From Caryophanales bacterium UBA4855 (lineage in GTDB: Bacteria > Bacillota_I > Bacilli_A > RFN20 > CAG-826), in the NCBI GenBank assembly GCA_002399785.1, contig DHEH01000008.1:1-53031 (forward strand): a stretch of 53,031 bases of DNA. Reading direction: 5' to 3'. Position 1 is the stretch's first letter. Each line of letters begins with the position of its first letter. This document shows, in pieces, positions 1 through 9,010 of this stretch. The notes below the pieces were generated by a model that was not told the origin of the DNA, did no database searches, and saw only the letters and a list, made by a program, of their open reading frames with translations. A program made the position numbers and the translations under genes.

Positions 1-592
1 TATAATATTTTTTCGATAATTCGATGCCAATGTCTTGTCCACCATTTTTCTTGAAGTCCGAAACAAAATAATGGACATTGGCAAATGATTTTGACAAATT
101 TAAGCCCAATTCATTAATATATTGTTCATCTTTATTTCTTGAAATAGACATAACAGTTGAAACGTATTTGAAACCGTTTTGACTAGCATATTCAAAAAGT
201 CTTTTCATTCGTTTTGCTATACATATTTTGCACCTTTCTTTTCCTTCAGGAAGATCTTTATAAGGAAGTAGGTCGTTTCTAAATTCATCGTAATTATAGT
301 CATCAACTACAACATTTATTGAAGTATTGAAGCAATTTGCAAGTGATCTTTTACAATTGTTAACTGCTAAAAGACGGAAATCAAATTCAGATTTTGGATA
401 AATATTGGAATTTGAAAAAAATAAAGTTATATCAAATAAATCAGTTAAAAATAGTAAAGGATAACACAAACAAGCACCACAACATACGTGAAGCAGAAGT
501 TTAGGTTTGGCTTCAGTATTTAATGCTCTTATTTCTTTATATTCTTTAATTGATTCTTTATAGTAATCAATCTTTTTGATTTTTGTAGTCAT
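1..592 (-). CDS. queH: Epoxyqueuosine reductase QueH (3' end outside window)
   Basis: QueH (DUF208) carries out the last step of queuosine synthesis, reducing epoxyqueuosine in tRNA to queuosine; it replaces the cobalamin enzyme QueG in many anaerobes. Translating the minus strand from the ATG at 592 gives about 197 residues with the family signature HVCCGACLC (adjacent Cys37-Cys38 plus Cys41), a later CKIC pair after DLPEGKER, the SISRNKD segment and KKNGGQ. The Cys pairs are the expected metal/redox ligands of the family. The start overlaps the end of queA by 26 bases, so it is the last gene seen of the queT-tgt-queA-queH operon. The gene leaves the window at base 1, so the C-terminus is not visible. 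The start is the best ATG available, but its GGAAAG site is close to it. Confidence 0.9.
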   Translation of the reverse strand, partial: MTTKIKKIDYYKESIKEYKEIRALNTEAKPKLLLHVCCGACLCYPLLFLTDLFDITLFFSNSNIYPKSEFDFRLLAVNNCKRSLANCFNTSINVVVDDYNYDEFRNDLLPYKDLPEGKERCKICIAKRMKRLFEYASQNGFKYVSTVMSISRNKDEQYINELGLNLSKSFANVHYFVSDFKKNGGQDIGIELSKKYY

Positions 593-1622
593 ACTTTCCG
601 TATACAAACATTGCGTCTCCGAAAGAGAAAAATCTATATTTTTCTTTTACTGCGTGTTCGTAAACACTAAGAGTAAATTTGCGACCCATAAAAGCACTAA
701 CTAACATAATAAGAGTGGACTTTGGCAGGTGAAAATTAGTAATTAAGCAATCAATAGCTTTATATTCATAACCAGGATTTATAAAAATATTGGTGGCTGT
801 CTTTTGCGCTTTAAACATATTAAATTGAGCAAAATTTGCTTCAAGTGTTCTGACACTAGTAGTTCCAATAGCAATGATTCTTCGTCCTTCTTTTTTTGCT
901 TGATTGAGTTTATCGGCAGCATTTTCACTAATCTCATATTCTTCACTATGCATGACGTGATCTTTTGTATCTTTAACTTTTACTGGTCTAAAAGTTCCTA
1001 AACCGATATTTAATGTAATATCAACAACTTCAACACCCATTTCCTTTAGTTCATCAAACAATTCGTTAGTAAAATGAAATCCAGCAGTTGGAGCTGCAGC
1101 ACTGCCTTCAATCTTTGCATATACTGTTTGGTATTCATTATTATCATCAACTTGTTTATGAATATATGGAGGAAGTGGCATCAATCCAATCTTATCTAAT
1201 TCTTCCAAAAATATGCCTTTATAAGAGAATTTTATATGACGAATTCCCTCATCCATTACTTCAGTACAAGTACCAATTAAAATATCATCTTTAAAATGTA
1301 AAACCGTGCCAATCCTTATTGCTTTTGCATTTCCACATAAACACTCCCAAACATCATTGCCTAAATCTTTAAGTAATAAAACCTCAACATGAGCTCCAGT
1401 TTTATCTTTAGTTGCAAAAAGTCTTGCTGGAATAACTTTAGTGTTATTTCTTACTAAAACATCTCCCTTATGGAGGTAGTTTTTAATATCAAAAAACATC
1501 TTATCCTCATATGTTTTATGCTCTCTATCAACAACTAATAATCGACATTCATCACGAACCTTACTAGGTTCTTGAGCAATCAATTCCTCTGGTAAATAAT
1601 AATCAAACAATTCTATATCCAT
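567..1622 (-). CDS. queA: S-adenosylmethionine:tRNA ribosyltransferase-isomerase QueA
   Basis: QueA transfers and isomerises the ribosyl group of S-adenosylmethionine onto preQ1-modified tRNA to give epoxyqueuosine. The 351-residue product has the usual family length and features: YYLPEELIAQEP at the N-terminus, the KGDVLVRNNTKVIPARL block, SAAAPTAGFHFT in the middle and GTTSVRTLE toward the C-terminus. Its ATG lies two bases after the tgt stop codon, so the two are translationally coupled. It sits between tgt and queH in the order of the pathway. No truncation is visible. Confidence 0.96.
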   Translation of the reverse strand: MDIELFDYYLPEELIAQEPSKVRDECRLLVVDREHKTYEDKMFFDIKNYLHKGDVLVRNNTKVIPARLFATKDKTGAHVEVLLLKDLGNDVWECLCGNAKAIRIGTVLHFKDDILIGTCTEVMDEGIRHIKFSYKGIFLEELDKIGLMPLPPYIHKQVDDNNEYQTVYAKIEGSAAAPTAGFHFTNELFDELKEMGVEVVDITLNIGLGTFRPVKVKDTKDHVMHSEEYEISENAADKLNQAKKEGRRIIAIGTTSVRTLEANFAQFNMFKAQKTATNIFINPGYEYKAIDCLITNFHLPKSTLIMLVSAFMGRKFTLSVYEHAVKEKYRFFSFGDAMFVYGKYDYKNQKD

Positions 1623-1624
1623 AA

Positions 1625-2758
1625 CTAAAATCCCCTGCTATCCCCATACATTTTTAATATTTCATCTTTATATTCGTTAAATCTATCTTCTTTAATTGCT
1701 TCGCGTGCACCTTCAACAATCGAAATCAAGAAACGAGTGTTATGAATCGAAAGAAGTCTCGCCCCAAATTGTTCCCCGCTTACATAAAGATGTCTTAAGT
1801 AGGCCTTTGTATAATTCTTACATGTATAGCAATCGCACATGTCATCTAAAGGGGTAAAATCTTCTTTAAAACATTCTTTCTTAATATTAATTCTTCCGTG
1901 GTGAGTCATAAGTGTTCCGTGACGTGCAATTCGTGTTGGTAAAACACAATCCATCATGTCAATTCCCTTGCCAATCCCCTCTAAAATGTAATCTAAACTA
2001 CCAACTCCCATCAAATAACGAGGTTTGTCTTTAGGTAAATAAGGGATAGCATAATCAATCATTTCGAAGCATTTATCTTTAGGTTCGCCAATACTAGTTC
2101 CGCCAATAGAGTAGCCATCAAAATCCATTTTAACTAACTCTTCAGCACACATTTTTCTTAAATCTTCATAATCTCCGCCTTGAACTATACCAAATAAAGC
2201 TTGATCATCCCTAGTTTTGGCGTCTAATCCTCTTTTTGCCCATCTTAAGGTTCTTAAAGTTGAATCTTTTGCATAATCATAACTAGCTGGATATGGGATA
2301 CATTCATCAAAAGACATAATAATATCTGCACCAATCTTTTCTTCTATCCCAATAACAACTTCTGGGGAAAAGAAAATCTTATCACCATTTAAATGAGATT
2401 TAAAAGTTACGCCCTCTTCAGTAATATTTCTGTTTTCAGCGAGAGAAAAAACTTGAAACCCGCCACTATCAGTTAACATTGGGCCTTTATAATTCATAAA
2501 TTTTTGAACACCACCAGCTTTAGCAACTATATCTTCGCCAGGTCTAAGATGAAGATGATATGTATTAGCCAAAATTACTCCAGATCCGCATTTTTTAACT
2601 TCTTCAGGAGACATTGTCTTAACGGTAGCTAAAGTACCAACTGGCATAAACATAGGAACTTCAACATCTCCATGTGGAGTATGTAAAATTCCATAACGTG
2701 CATGACTATTTTTATCTTCATGCAATATTTCTAAATAAAATTCTTTCTTTTTTTCCAT
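1625..2758 (-). CDS. tgt: tRNA-guanine transglycosylase
   Basis: Tgt exchanges guanine 34 of GUN-anticodon tRNAs for preQ1 (or queuine). The 377-residue protein shows TDSGGFQVFSLA (substrate pocket), the MDCVLPTRIARHG block with the catalytic Asp, and the zinc site CDCYTC followed by His (RHL) near residue 320. I start it at the ATG at 2758; an in-frame GTG two codons upstream is less likely. It lies 40 bases after queT and 2 bases before queA. Because queA and queH follow and no preQ1-synthesis genes (queC, D, E, F) are present here, the imported substrate is probably preQ1; use of queuine cannot be excluded from sequence alone. Confidence 0.96.
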   Translation of the reverse strand: MEKKKEFYLEILHEDKNSHARYGILHTPHGDVEVPMFMPVGTLATVKTMSPEEVKKCGSGVILANTYHLHLRPGEDIVAKAGGVQKFMNYKGPMLTDSGGFQVFSLAENRNITEEGVTFKSHLNGDKIFFSPEVVIGIEEKIGADIIMSFDECIPYPASYDYAKDSTLRTLRWAKRGLDAKTRDDQALFGIVQGGDYEDLRKMCAEELVKMDFDGYSIGGTSIGEPKDKCFEMIDYAIPYLPKDKPRYLMGVGSLDYILEGIGKGIDMMDCVLPTRIARHGTLMTHHGRINIKKECFKEDFTPLDDMCDCYTCKNYTKAYLRHLYVSGEQFGARLLSIHNTRFLISIVEGAREAIKEDRFNEYKDEILKMYGDSRGF

Positions 2759-2798
2759 ATTCACTATTCTATTCTATTAAAACTCAAATATCATTAAC

Positions 2799-3383
2799 TT
2801 AAAATACAAAATTAAAACCAGAAGTGGCACCTATCATTTTGTAAAAACCCCTGTATTTCTTTGCTAAAATCATAAAAAGTGGATATCCAGCAACAATAAC
2901 ACAAATAAACTCACCAAGAAATGTCCGTCCAAAACATGTCCGATAAAAAAGCATATTCATCTCAGTTCCATAAAAAAACAAAATTAAAGGTACTATAGCA
3001 GCATTAATAATGCATGGCCATATAGCACTCAATAATAAATTTTTAATAGTTTTACTAGTAATGATAATTAAAATACACGAAATTAAAGTCCCGAGAGTCC
3101 CAAAAACGATATCAGGCCAACCATACATACTCATAATATTTGCTAATAAACATCCAAGTGTTAATCCAATTGAATACATTGGATTGAAAAACACCAATAA
3201 ATTTAAAATTTCACTAAAACGAAGTTGTAAAGATCCACCAACATAACTCAACGGACCACACAGAATCGTAATTACTGCATATAAAGCAGCAATACTAGCG
3301 TTAGCAACAATAACTTTTACCGTTAAATTTCTTTTTAGCCAAAGTTCAAACTTTGACTGTTTTTTTGTTTTATTTTCCTCCAT
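2799..3383 (-). CDS. queT: Queuosine-precursor ECF transporter S-component QueT
   Basis: QueT is the membrane substrate-binding subunit of an energy-coupling-factor importer for queuosine precursors and works with a shared EcfA/A'/T module not present here. The 194-residue protein has a basic N-terminus then about six hydrophobic segments. It carries family-typical stretches: IAALYAVITIL, LQLRFSEILNLLVFF, GLTLGCLLANI and DIVFGTLGTL. It is the first gene of the queuosine operon and lies directly behind a probable preQ1 riboswitch whose 3' strand is its own G-rich ribosome-binding site. The context of tgt, queA and queH supports the substrate assignment. Confidence 0.88.
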   Translation of the reverse strand: MEENKTKKQSKFELWLKRNLTVKVIVANASIAALYAVITILCGPLSYVGGSLQLRFSEILNLLVFFNPMYSIGLTLGCLLANIMSMYGWPDIVFGTLGTLISCILIIITSKTIKNLLLSAIWPCIINAAIVPLILFFYGTEMNMLFYRTCFGRTFLGEFICVIVAGYPLFMILAKKYRGFYKMIGATSGFNFVF

Positions 3384-3393
3384 AGAAAATAAT

Positions 3394-3442
3394 CCCCCCT
3401 TGTTAATTTTTACGAGTGGTTAATCAATGGGTAAGACACTCG
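3394..3442 (-). promoter_or_regulatory. Probable preQ1-I riboswitch before queT
   Basis: On the minus strand a 6-bp hairpin CGAGTG/CACTCG (3437-3442 with 3413-3418) encloses an 18-base loop starting TCTTACCC. It is followed by an A-rich tail ending AACAAGGGGGG, which is the ribosome-binding site of queT. The loop bases CTT and CCC can pair with the AAG and GGG of that site, giving the H-type pseudoknot of preQ1-I aptamers, and the tail AACAAGG resembles known examples. Ligand binding would sequester the site and lower queT-tgt-queA-queH translation. The loop is longer than in the best-known members, so the assignment rests partly on context. Confidence 0.65.
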
Positions 3443-3488
3443 AGCAAAAATTATTATATCACTACGAAATATCTTTCTCAAAATAAAA

Positions 3489-3530
3489 GGGATTTGCAAG
3501 GAGAATATTTCAATATCCACTGCAAATCCC
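3489..3530 (-). terminator. Rho-independent terminator of prs
   Basis: Directly after prs on the minus strand, a 10-bp arm GGGATTTGCA pairs with TGCAAATCCC around a second inner stem, and the transcript then runs TTTTATTTTG. Both arms contain the recurrent GCAAATCCC motif described in the findings. Confidence 0.85.
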
Positions 3531-3552
3531 CACTCTTTTGTTATTTTAAAGA

Positions 3553-4527
3553 TTAATGAAATCTAGCGTATTCGTCTTTGATTTTTTCGTGAGATTCGTG
3601 TGACCTTATAACATCAGCTATCATCTCAGCAATTGAAACAACATGAATTTTTGTATTTCCAACAAATTCGGTATGTTCAATTGTGTCAGTTACACAGCAC
3701 TCAGTTACATAATGAGCTGCTTGAAATCTATTGATTGCTTCACCATTAAATAAAGCGTGAGAGCAGCAAATATAAACTTCCTTAGCGCCTGCATCATGTA
3801 GAGCTTTAGCACCAGCTAAAATTGTGCCGCCAGTATCAATAATATCATCGACCATAACGCAAACTTTGCCATCAATATCACCAACAATATTGGTTATTTC
3901 ACTAACATTTGGTTTAGGTCTACGTTTATCAATAACAACAATATTTGTGTTAGGAATAAAATTAGATAAATCCCTAGCTCTTTGAATAGCACCATGATCT
4001 GGAGCAACAATAGCTATGTTATCATTCTTTACATTCTTATCTGACAATAATCTTTGTTTTAAGTACTTTGCAAATAAGAAACTTGGAGAACAGTTATCAA
4101 CTGGAATTCCAAAGAATCCTTGAATTTGTGGTGTATGTAATTCAACGGTAATAACACGTTTTACACCAGCATTGGTAAATAAATCAGCAACCATACGGGC
4201 ACTAATAGGTTCGTTTATGTGGGCAATTCTGTCTTGCCTTGCATAACCGAAATAAGGGCAAATCAACGTAATTTCGCGGCAATTGGCTCTCTTTATACCA
4301 TCAATGAAAATTAGAGTTTCCATAATTCGATCATTGACTGGTTTACAGGTTGATTGAATAATGTAAATTTTCTTTCCTCTAACATCAGCATCGCTAGTAG
4401 CTAGACACTCGCCATCGGCAAAATGATGAACTATAGACTTACTTCTTTCAATGCCGAGAAGTGCACAAACTCTATCCGTAAGCTGTACATTTGAAGATAA
4501 TGAGAACACTAAGATGTCTTTTATCAT
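3553..4527 (-). CDS. prs: Ribose-phosphate pyrophosphokinase
   Basis: PRPP synthetase makes phosphoribosyl pyrophosphate from ribose-5-phosphate and ATP, feeding purine, pyrimidine, NAD and histidine synthesis and the Hpt salvage enzyme encoded at 11 kb. The 324-residue product shows PYFGYARQDR (residues 91-100), the flexible catalytic loop KRRPKPN near 201-207, and the PRPP-binding motif DDIIDTGGT at 227-235. The segment PDHGAIQRARD replaces the more usual PDxGGxxRAR but keeps the RAR. The start is supported by AAGGAG seven bases before the ATG. It is a single gene with its own terminator. Confidence 0.96.
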   Translation of the reverse strand: MIKDILVFSLSSNVQLTDRVCALLGIERSKSIVHHFADGECLATSDADVRGKKIYIIQSTCKPVNDRIMETLIFIDGIKRANCREITLICPYFGYARQDRIAHINEPISARMVADLFTNAGVKRVITVELHTPQIQGFFGIPVDNCSPSFLFAKYLKQRLLSDKNVKNDNIAIVAPDHGAIQRARDLSNFIPNTNIVVIDKRRPKPNVSEITNIVGDIDGKVCVMVDDIIDTGGTILAGAKALHDAGAKEVYICCSHALFNGEAINRFQAAHYVTECCVTDTIEHTEFVGNTKIHVVSIAEMIADVIRSHESHEKIKDEYARFH

Positions 4528-4595
4528 GAGAATACTCCTTCTTCATTTTATATATTAACTTAAATGAAACCCGAAAACACAAAAATTGTTACAAT

Positions 4596-6212
4596 TTATT
4601 TAAAATATACGTTATTAGTAAAGCTGCTTCCGTTATCGAACTTATTAGTTGATCCATATCGGAAATATTTTTTGTAAGAAGAAACACTAAAAACATCGTC
4701 TGGTTGAAATAAATCCAATACATTGTATTGAATTAATTTTCCAAAGGAATTAACAAATGGTTTTTGATAAGAATATTGTTTTCCACTGTCTATAATTAAA
4801 AGTTCATGATTATCATCAATATTTAACATTGATGAAGGTGGATTTTTAACATAATTTTTAATCATATTGCCAGTTGTAGTTTCGTTAGCAACATTTTCTC
4901 CGGCGGTTGTATTACTCATAATTGTCAACAATAAAGCTGAATCAATATTTAATTTATCGCTAGATGCATACCATTTAACAGAAGTTTGAGTTAAATAAAT
5001 TAACCTATTGTCTACGTGATATACACGAAACCCATTAGAAGATAAGCCTTTAACATTATTAGAATATGTCTCATCACTATCAGCTTTATTTAAACCTGTA
5101 GGAGTATAAAATTCTATTAATAAATACTCATCGAAAGGATTAAAAGAATATTTACTACCGATTTTGGTAGTTTTGTAACCATCATACGGAACCACAATGC
5201 AATTATTTTCATAATTTGCACTTGCTAAATTAATTTCACAATCACCATTGATAATATATGGTTTTGTCCATCCAAGAAGCAACTTAGAATAAGAATTGTG
5301 GTCGATAATGTTTGCGTCCATCATATCAACAAAACCTGTAGGTGAGCAGTTGTTGCTATAATCATAATAATCAGATAAACCAAGCATATGTCCGGTCTCA
5401 TGGATGTAAGTATGCGCATCTATTTTGGATGCTCCACTTTCTAACATAAAGTCATAACTGGCCCACGAAAAAGTATTTACTTTATGAAAATTATTGGCCC
5501 CTTGATTAAAGAAAGTATAAGCCCACATATTTGAATTTTTATACTTACCATTTGAATAATTCTTAACATTATAAACCATCCAAACCGCATCAATTACGCC
5601 ATCGTTATTAGAATCAAAATCACTTACTTTAATTGATTCGTTAGCTATAAAACTTTTTACAGAATCAGAAAGAATTTTTACTGTTGCGTCTTGATTGATA
5701 GAGGATAATGTAGAATATCCAGAACTCGTCACTTTATAAGGAGATGTCACTGCTCCGCTTAAATTTAATTTACCAAAAGAAGATTTTTTATAAAAAGAAG
5801 CAACAGATTCATAACTTAAACTAGTATCTGTACCATCGTCAAAGAATAGAGTATTAAGTTTTTCTAAATTAGTCGTATCAAAAGTATAAGAAGTGGAAAT
5901 TCCAGAAACACCAGAAAAATCTATAGGAACGACCAATATTTTTGAATTTCCAACACTTGGAAGATAGTTTACATTGTATGAATTTGCATCAACAGCTCGA
6001 CAATCTAAACTCAACGATACCTGATCAGGAGTAATGCAATCCCCGCTTACAAAAGAACTATTTTCATTTTCTTCATTCTTTGTTACAGTAAGATTTTTAC
6101 CACCATCGATCACAGCATCTGGATATAAACTAGCCAAAAATCCACAACTTGTGATAGATAATAATCCAACGCCAAAAAAACTTAATAAACAAAGAAACCT
6201 ATTCTTTTTCAT
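4596..6212 (-). CDS. Secreted lipoprotein metalloprotease, M6 (immune inhibitor A-like) family
   Basis: Predicted extracellular zinc protease, anchored as a lipoprotein. The N-terminus is a signal peptide ending in LSITSC, a lipobox with Cys23. A central domain holds HETGHMLGLSDYYDY at about residues 271-285, the HExxH zinc motif with the downstream Asp seen in M6-type peptidases (the family of immune inhibitor A). Around it are acidic DSNNDGVIDAVW-like and FDEYLLIEFYTP segments typical of M6 proteins. The 538-residue length lacks long C-terminal adhesion domains. It starts two bases after the stop of the upstream alpha/beta hydrolase, so both are likely co-transcribed. Substrate unknown. Confidence 0.82.
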   Translation of the reverse strand: MKKNRFLCLLSFFGVGLLSITSCGFLASLYPDAVIDGGKNLTVTKNEENENSSFVSGDCITPDQVSLSLDCRAVDANSYNVNYLPSVGNSKILVVPIDFSGVSGISTSYTFDTTNLEKLNTLFFDDGTDTSLSYESVASFYKKSSFGKLNLSGAVTSPYKVTSSGYSTLSSINQDATVKILSDSVKSFIANESIKVSDFDSNNDGVIDAVWMVYNVKNYSNGKYKNSNMWAYTFFNQGANNFHKVNTFSWASYDFMLESGASKIDAHTYIHETGHMLGLSDYYDYSNNCSPTGFVDMMDANIIDHNSYSKLLLGWTKPYIINGDCEINLASANYENNCIVVPYDGYKTTKIGSKYSFNPFDEYLLIEFYTPTGLNKADSDETYSNNVKGLSSNGFRVYHVDNRLIYLTQTSVKWYASSDKLNIDSALLLTIMSNTTAGENVANETTTGNMIKNYVKNPPSSMLNIDDNHELLIIDSGKQYSYQKPFVNSFGKLIQYNVLDLFQPDDVFSVSSYKKYFRYGSTNKFDNGSSFTNNVYFK

Positions 6213-6214
6213 AA

Positions 6215-7102
6215 TTAATTCTCTTCAAAAAAATTTAATAAATCATCGTACACAATTTGGTGGTCAGTTTCATTTAATATTTCGTGACGCATGTTTCTAT
6301 ATATTTTTAAACTAACATGAACATTATGTTTTTTGTATAACTTAAATAGTTTTGATAATCCTTTGGAATTGTTACCAACTGGATCATCTTCTCCACCAGT
6401 AATCAATACTTTGATACTATTACTTATAGCGTCAACATTCTTTGACTTTTGTATAGAGGCTAAACCTTTAAGAAACTTTAAATAAAATCCATTGGTACAT
6501 CTGTATCCACTTAAAGGATCTTCGTCATAACATTTAACATTATCTTCATTATAACTTATCCAAGCATTGTGAGATTTTTCGTTCTTAACAACTTTTTCAT
6601 AAGCTCCAACGGATAAATTATGCAAAAATTTTGCTTTTTTATTTCTATTGCCTTTATGAACCATTATTTTAGCTAGTAGTAATCCAACTTTAACTAAAGG
6701 ATTTCTACCATTAGTACCACATAAGACAACTTTGGAGATATTAGAACTATATTTTTCAATATAAGCTTGAGCAACAAATGATCCCATCGAATGAGAGAAC
6801 ATGTAAACTTCTTTACCTATCTCAGCCTTCTTTTCAGAAATAAAATCGTTTAAAACCTCCACCATTTTAAAAAAGTAATCGTCGCAAGGATTTCCTAATT
6901 CTCCATTTTTGCCTTGACCATAATGATCTAAGCAATAAACAAAATATCCGTTTGCGTTTAGAAAATTTGAAAAATCATCATAGCGCTCACTATGTTCTGC
7001 CATACCTGTAACGATAACAATAATAGCTTTTGGATCTTTAACAATCCGCTGGTTTCCCTTTAAAGAGTCACCAAATTTTGTTTTATATTCAATTTGTTCC
7101 AT
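6215..7102 (-). CDS. Alpha/beta hydrolase, monoacylglycerol lipase/lysophospholipase-like
   Basis: A serine hydrolase of the Hydrolase_4 type that likely cleaves lipid esters. The 295-residue protein has the oxyanion segment VTGMAEHSERY (about residues 31-41), the nucleophile elbow FSHSMGSF with Ser105, an acid residue in ITGGEDDPVG and the histidine in MRHEILNE near the C-terminus. No signal peptide is seen, so it is probably cytoplasmic. I place the start at ATG 7102 rather than the upstream TTG: a TATAAT hexamer (7109-7114) ends six bases before this ATG and no Shine-Dalgarno is visible, which fits a leaderless mRNA. The M6 protease gene follows directly. Confidence 0.85.
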   Translation of the reverse strand: MEQIEYKTKFGDSLKGNQRIVKDPKAIIVIVTGMAEHSERYDDFSNFLNANGYFVYCLDHYGQGKNGELGNPCDDYFFKMVEVLNDFISEKKAEIGKEVYMFSHSMGSFVAQAYIEKYSSNISKVVLCGTNGRNPLVKVGLLLAKIMVHKGNRNKKAKFLHNLSVGAYEKVVKNEKSHNAWISYNEDNVKCYDEDPLSGYRCTNGFYLKFLKGLASIQKSKNVDAISNSIKVLITGGEDDPVGNNSKGLSKLFKLYKKHNVHVSLKIYRNMRHEILNETDHQIVYDDLLNFFEEN

Positions 7103-7155
7103 AAACAAATTATATATTAAAAATAGATTAATAAACAAAATAACTTTTCGTTATT

Positions 7156-7821
7156 CTATTTAATTGACAAAAATTTCATTTTTGCACAATTATTTATCCT
7201 AAACGATTCGTTTATTTTACGTATGGTATATTTTTTAATAATTGAAATATTATTACTATTTTTTAAATATTCAAAAATTTCATTCTCAAAACTTATTGCT
7301 ACAGTTGCTAAAGTCCGGGCCACCATCATATTTACATAATAGTATTTACTTTCTGTTATATTTTTCAAAAACCCCTGTATAGACCCCTTATTTTTCGAAA
7401 AATACTTCATATATAATAAATATCCTGAGCGACATAAAAACTCATTATCTGATTCTTTTGTCCATTTGATATAGTAACTAAATACTAGATCTAAATCTTT
7501 AAATTTTGTATTGCAAATTATTGTATCGGTAATTGGCCAACTAGAGGCTTTCGAAAGTGCTTCCTCTAATTTTATTAGTTTTTCTAAATCGTTTATTTTT
7601 TGTTGATTGACCCATAATCCATAAAATATATCTGCTTCTAAATATTGAGCAAAAACAAAACGATTTAAATTTTCTTTTTTCAACTCTTTTGCTAATTCTT
7701 TAATTTTTGGAATTCTAACTCCGATAACAATTAAAGGGGTATTTGCAAGGGATTTTGAAAAAACTCGATACTTTTCATCTGACAATTTATACAATTTTTC
7801 TACAATAATTTCATAATCCAT
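7156..7821 (-). CDS. DNA alkylation repair protein, AlkD-like
   Basis: AlkD-type proteins are HEAT-repeat DNA glycosylases that remove bulky or cationic alkylated bases. The 221-residue product carries the family N-terminal pattern GVRIPKIKELAKEL, an aromatic/Asp segment ADIFYGLWV, SSWPITDTI and repeated amphipathic helices up to the C-terminus. The start at ATG 7821 (MDYEII) is chosen because TATAAT at 7828-7833 ends exactly six bases upstream, with no Shine-Dalgarno; this looks leaderless. It is transcribed toward the hydrolase gene, which has its own similar promoter. Glycosylase activity is inferred from the family. Confidence 0.85.
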   Translation of the reverse strand: MDYEIIVEKLYKLSDEKYRVFSKSLANTPLIVIGVRIPKIKELAKELKKENLNRFVFAQYLEADIFYGLWVNQQKINDLEKLIKLEEALSKASSWPITDTIICNTKFKDLDLVFSYYIKWTKESDNEFLCRSGYLLYMKYFSKNKGSIQGFLKNITESKYYYVNMMVARTLATVAISFENEIFEYLKNSNNISIIKKYTIRKINESFRINNCAKMKFLSIK

Positions 7822-7852
7822 ATATCTATTATAAAGAACTACAGACAAAAAT

Positions 7853-7874
7853 AAAAACCTTGTTTAAGGTTTTT
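7853..7874 (-). terminator. Terminator of tRNA-Gln
   Basis: A 9-bp stem AAAAACCTT/AAGGTTTTT with a 4-base loop lies just after the tRNA on the minus strand and is followed by a T-rich stretch. Confidence 0.75.
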
Positions 7875-7887
7875 AAAAATATTAATT

Positions 7888-7963
7888 TGGCTGGAGTGGA
7901 TGGATTCGGACCATCGTATGTGGGTTTCAGAGACCCATGACTTTACCGCTTGTCTACACTCCA
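7888..7963 (-). tRNA. tRNA-Gln, anticodon CUG
   Basis: The minus strand folds into a 76-base cloverleaf. The acceptor is TGGAGTG/CACTCCA, the D-arm is GAC/GTC with GG in its loop, and the anticodon stem is TGGGT/ACCCA with loop CTCTGAA (anticodon CTG at 7928-7930). The variable loop is CATAC, the T-stem GATGG/CCATC, and the discriminator G and CCA are encoded. The acceptor and anticodon arms match bacterial tRNA-Gln. The T-loop reads TCCGAAT instead of TTCGAAT, so the universal U55 is C. The CUG isoacceptor usually accompanies a UUG gene, which is not in this window. A terminator follows. Confidence 0.92.
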
Positions 7964-7979
7964 AGAAAAACAGTTTAAT

Positions 7980-8999
7980 CTACTTCTTTTTGCTTCTTAA
8001 AAACTCTGCTTTTTGGAAATTATAGCCGTCTCTACAAGCATCTAAAACTGTATAATCACATTTGAATCCAAGTTCTTTTTCAGCTTTTGCAGTGGAAGCA
8101 TAATTTTCGGCAACGTCTCCAGGTCTTCTTCCTTCAACTTTGTAAGGAATATGCACACCAGTTGCTTTTTCATAATCTTTAATTATTTCAAGGACCGATG
8201 TTCCTTTTCCAGTTCCTAAATTACAAACAAATAAACCTGGATTAGTTTCTAATTTTTTAATAGCTAAAACGTGCCCTTTTGCTAAATCCACAACATGAAT
8301 ATAATCTCTAACACCAGTTCCATCCTTAGTTTTATAGTTATCACCATAAACTCTAACATATGGCAATACACCAATTGCAACTTTGTTGATGTAAGGAAGT
8401 AAATTATTTGGTATTCCGTTTGGATCTTCTCCTAATAAACCAGATTTATGAGCACCAATTGGATTAAAATATCTTAATAATGCAATGTTGTAATCAGGAT
8501 GAACTTTGCTAATATCTTCTAATATACGTTCAATCATAACTTTTGTTTCACCATATGGGCTAGTTGCACTTTGAACAGGATCTTGTTCAGTTAATGGAAC
8601 CTTTTTTGGAACACCATAAACAGTTGCAGAACTAGAAAATACTAGGTTTTTACAACCATATTTTTCCATCATATCTAAAAGAACAAAGGTAGTTTTGAGG
8701 TTATTTTTATAATACATAAGAGGTTTGACACATGATTCACCAACAGCTTTATAACCAGCAAAATGAATAATAGAAGTTGGTTTTTCTTTTTTAAATATTT
8801 TGTCCATAGCCGCTTCGTCAGAAACATCTGCATTATAAAAAGTAGGTTTAATTCCAGTAATAGTCTTAATTCGATTTAAAACATCAATTTTAGCATTGTA
8901 TAAATTGTCAACAACAACTAAATCAATTTTATGTTCGATCAAACTAACGCAAGTTTCCGATCCAATAAATCCTAATCCACCAGTTACCAATACTTTCAT
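7980..8999 (-). CDS. galE: UDP-glucose 4-epimerase
   Basis: GalE interconverts UDP-glucose and UDP-galactose in the Leloir pathway and supplies UDP-galactose for glycans. The 339-residue protein has the NAD-binding GGLGFIGS at residues 7-14, the SSSATVYG catalytic Ser/Thr segment, and YGETK with the catalytic Tyr and Lys. GDNYKTKDGTGVRDYIHVVDLA and GRRPGDVAENYA are classic GalE signatures. The ATG at 8999 is preferred over one two codons upstream because AAGGAGG sits directly against the upstream one. The DUF1836 gene ends 11 bases before it, suggesting one transcript. galK and galM lie 4-6 kb away; galT is not in the window. Confidence 0.95.
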   Translation of the reverse strand: MKVLVTGGLGFIGSETCVSLIEHKIDLVVVDNLYNAKIDVLNRIKTITGIKPTFYNADVSDEAAMDKIFKKEKPTSIIHFAGYKAVGESCVKPLMYYKNNLKTTFVLLDMMEKYGCKNLVFSSSATVYGVPKKVPLTEQDPVQSATSPYGETKVMIERILEDISKVHPDYNIALLRYFNPIGAHKSGLLGEDPNGIPNNLLPYINKVAIGVLPYVRVYGDNYKTKDGTGVRDYIHVVDLAKGHVLAIKKLETNPGLFVCNLGTGKGTSVLEIIKDYEKATGVHIPYKVEGRRPGDVAENYASTAKAEKELGFKCDYTVLDACRDGYNFQKAEFLRSKKK

Positions 9000-9010
9000 A
9001 AGCATCCTCC

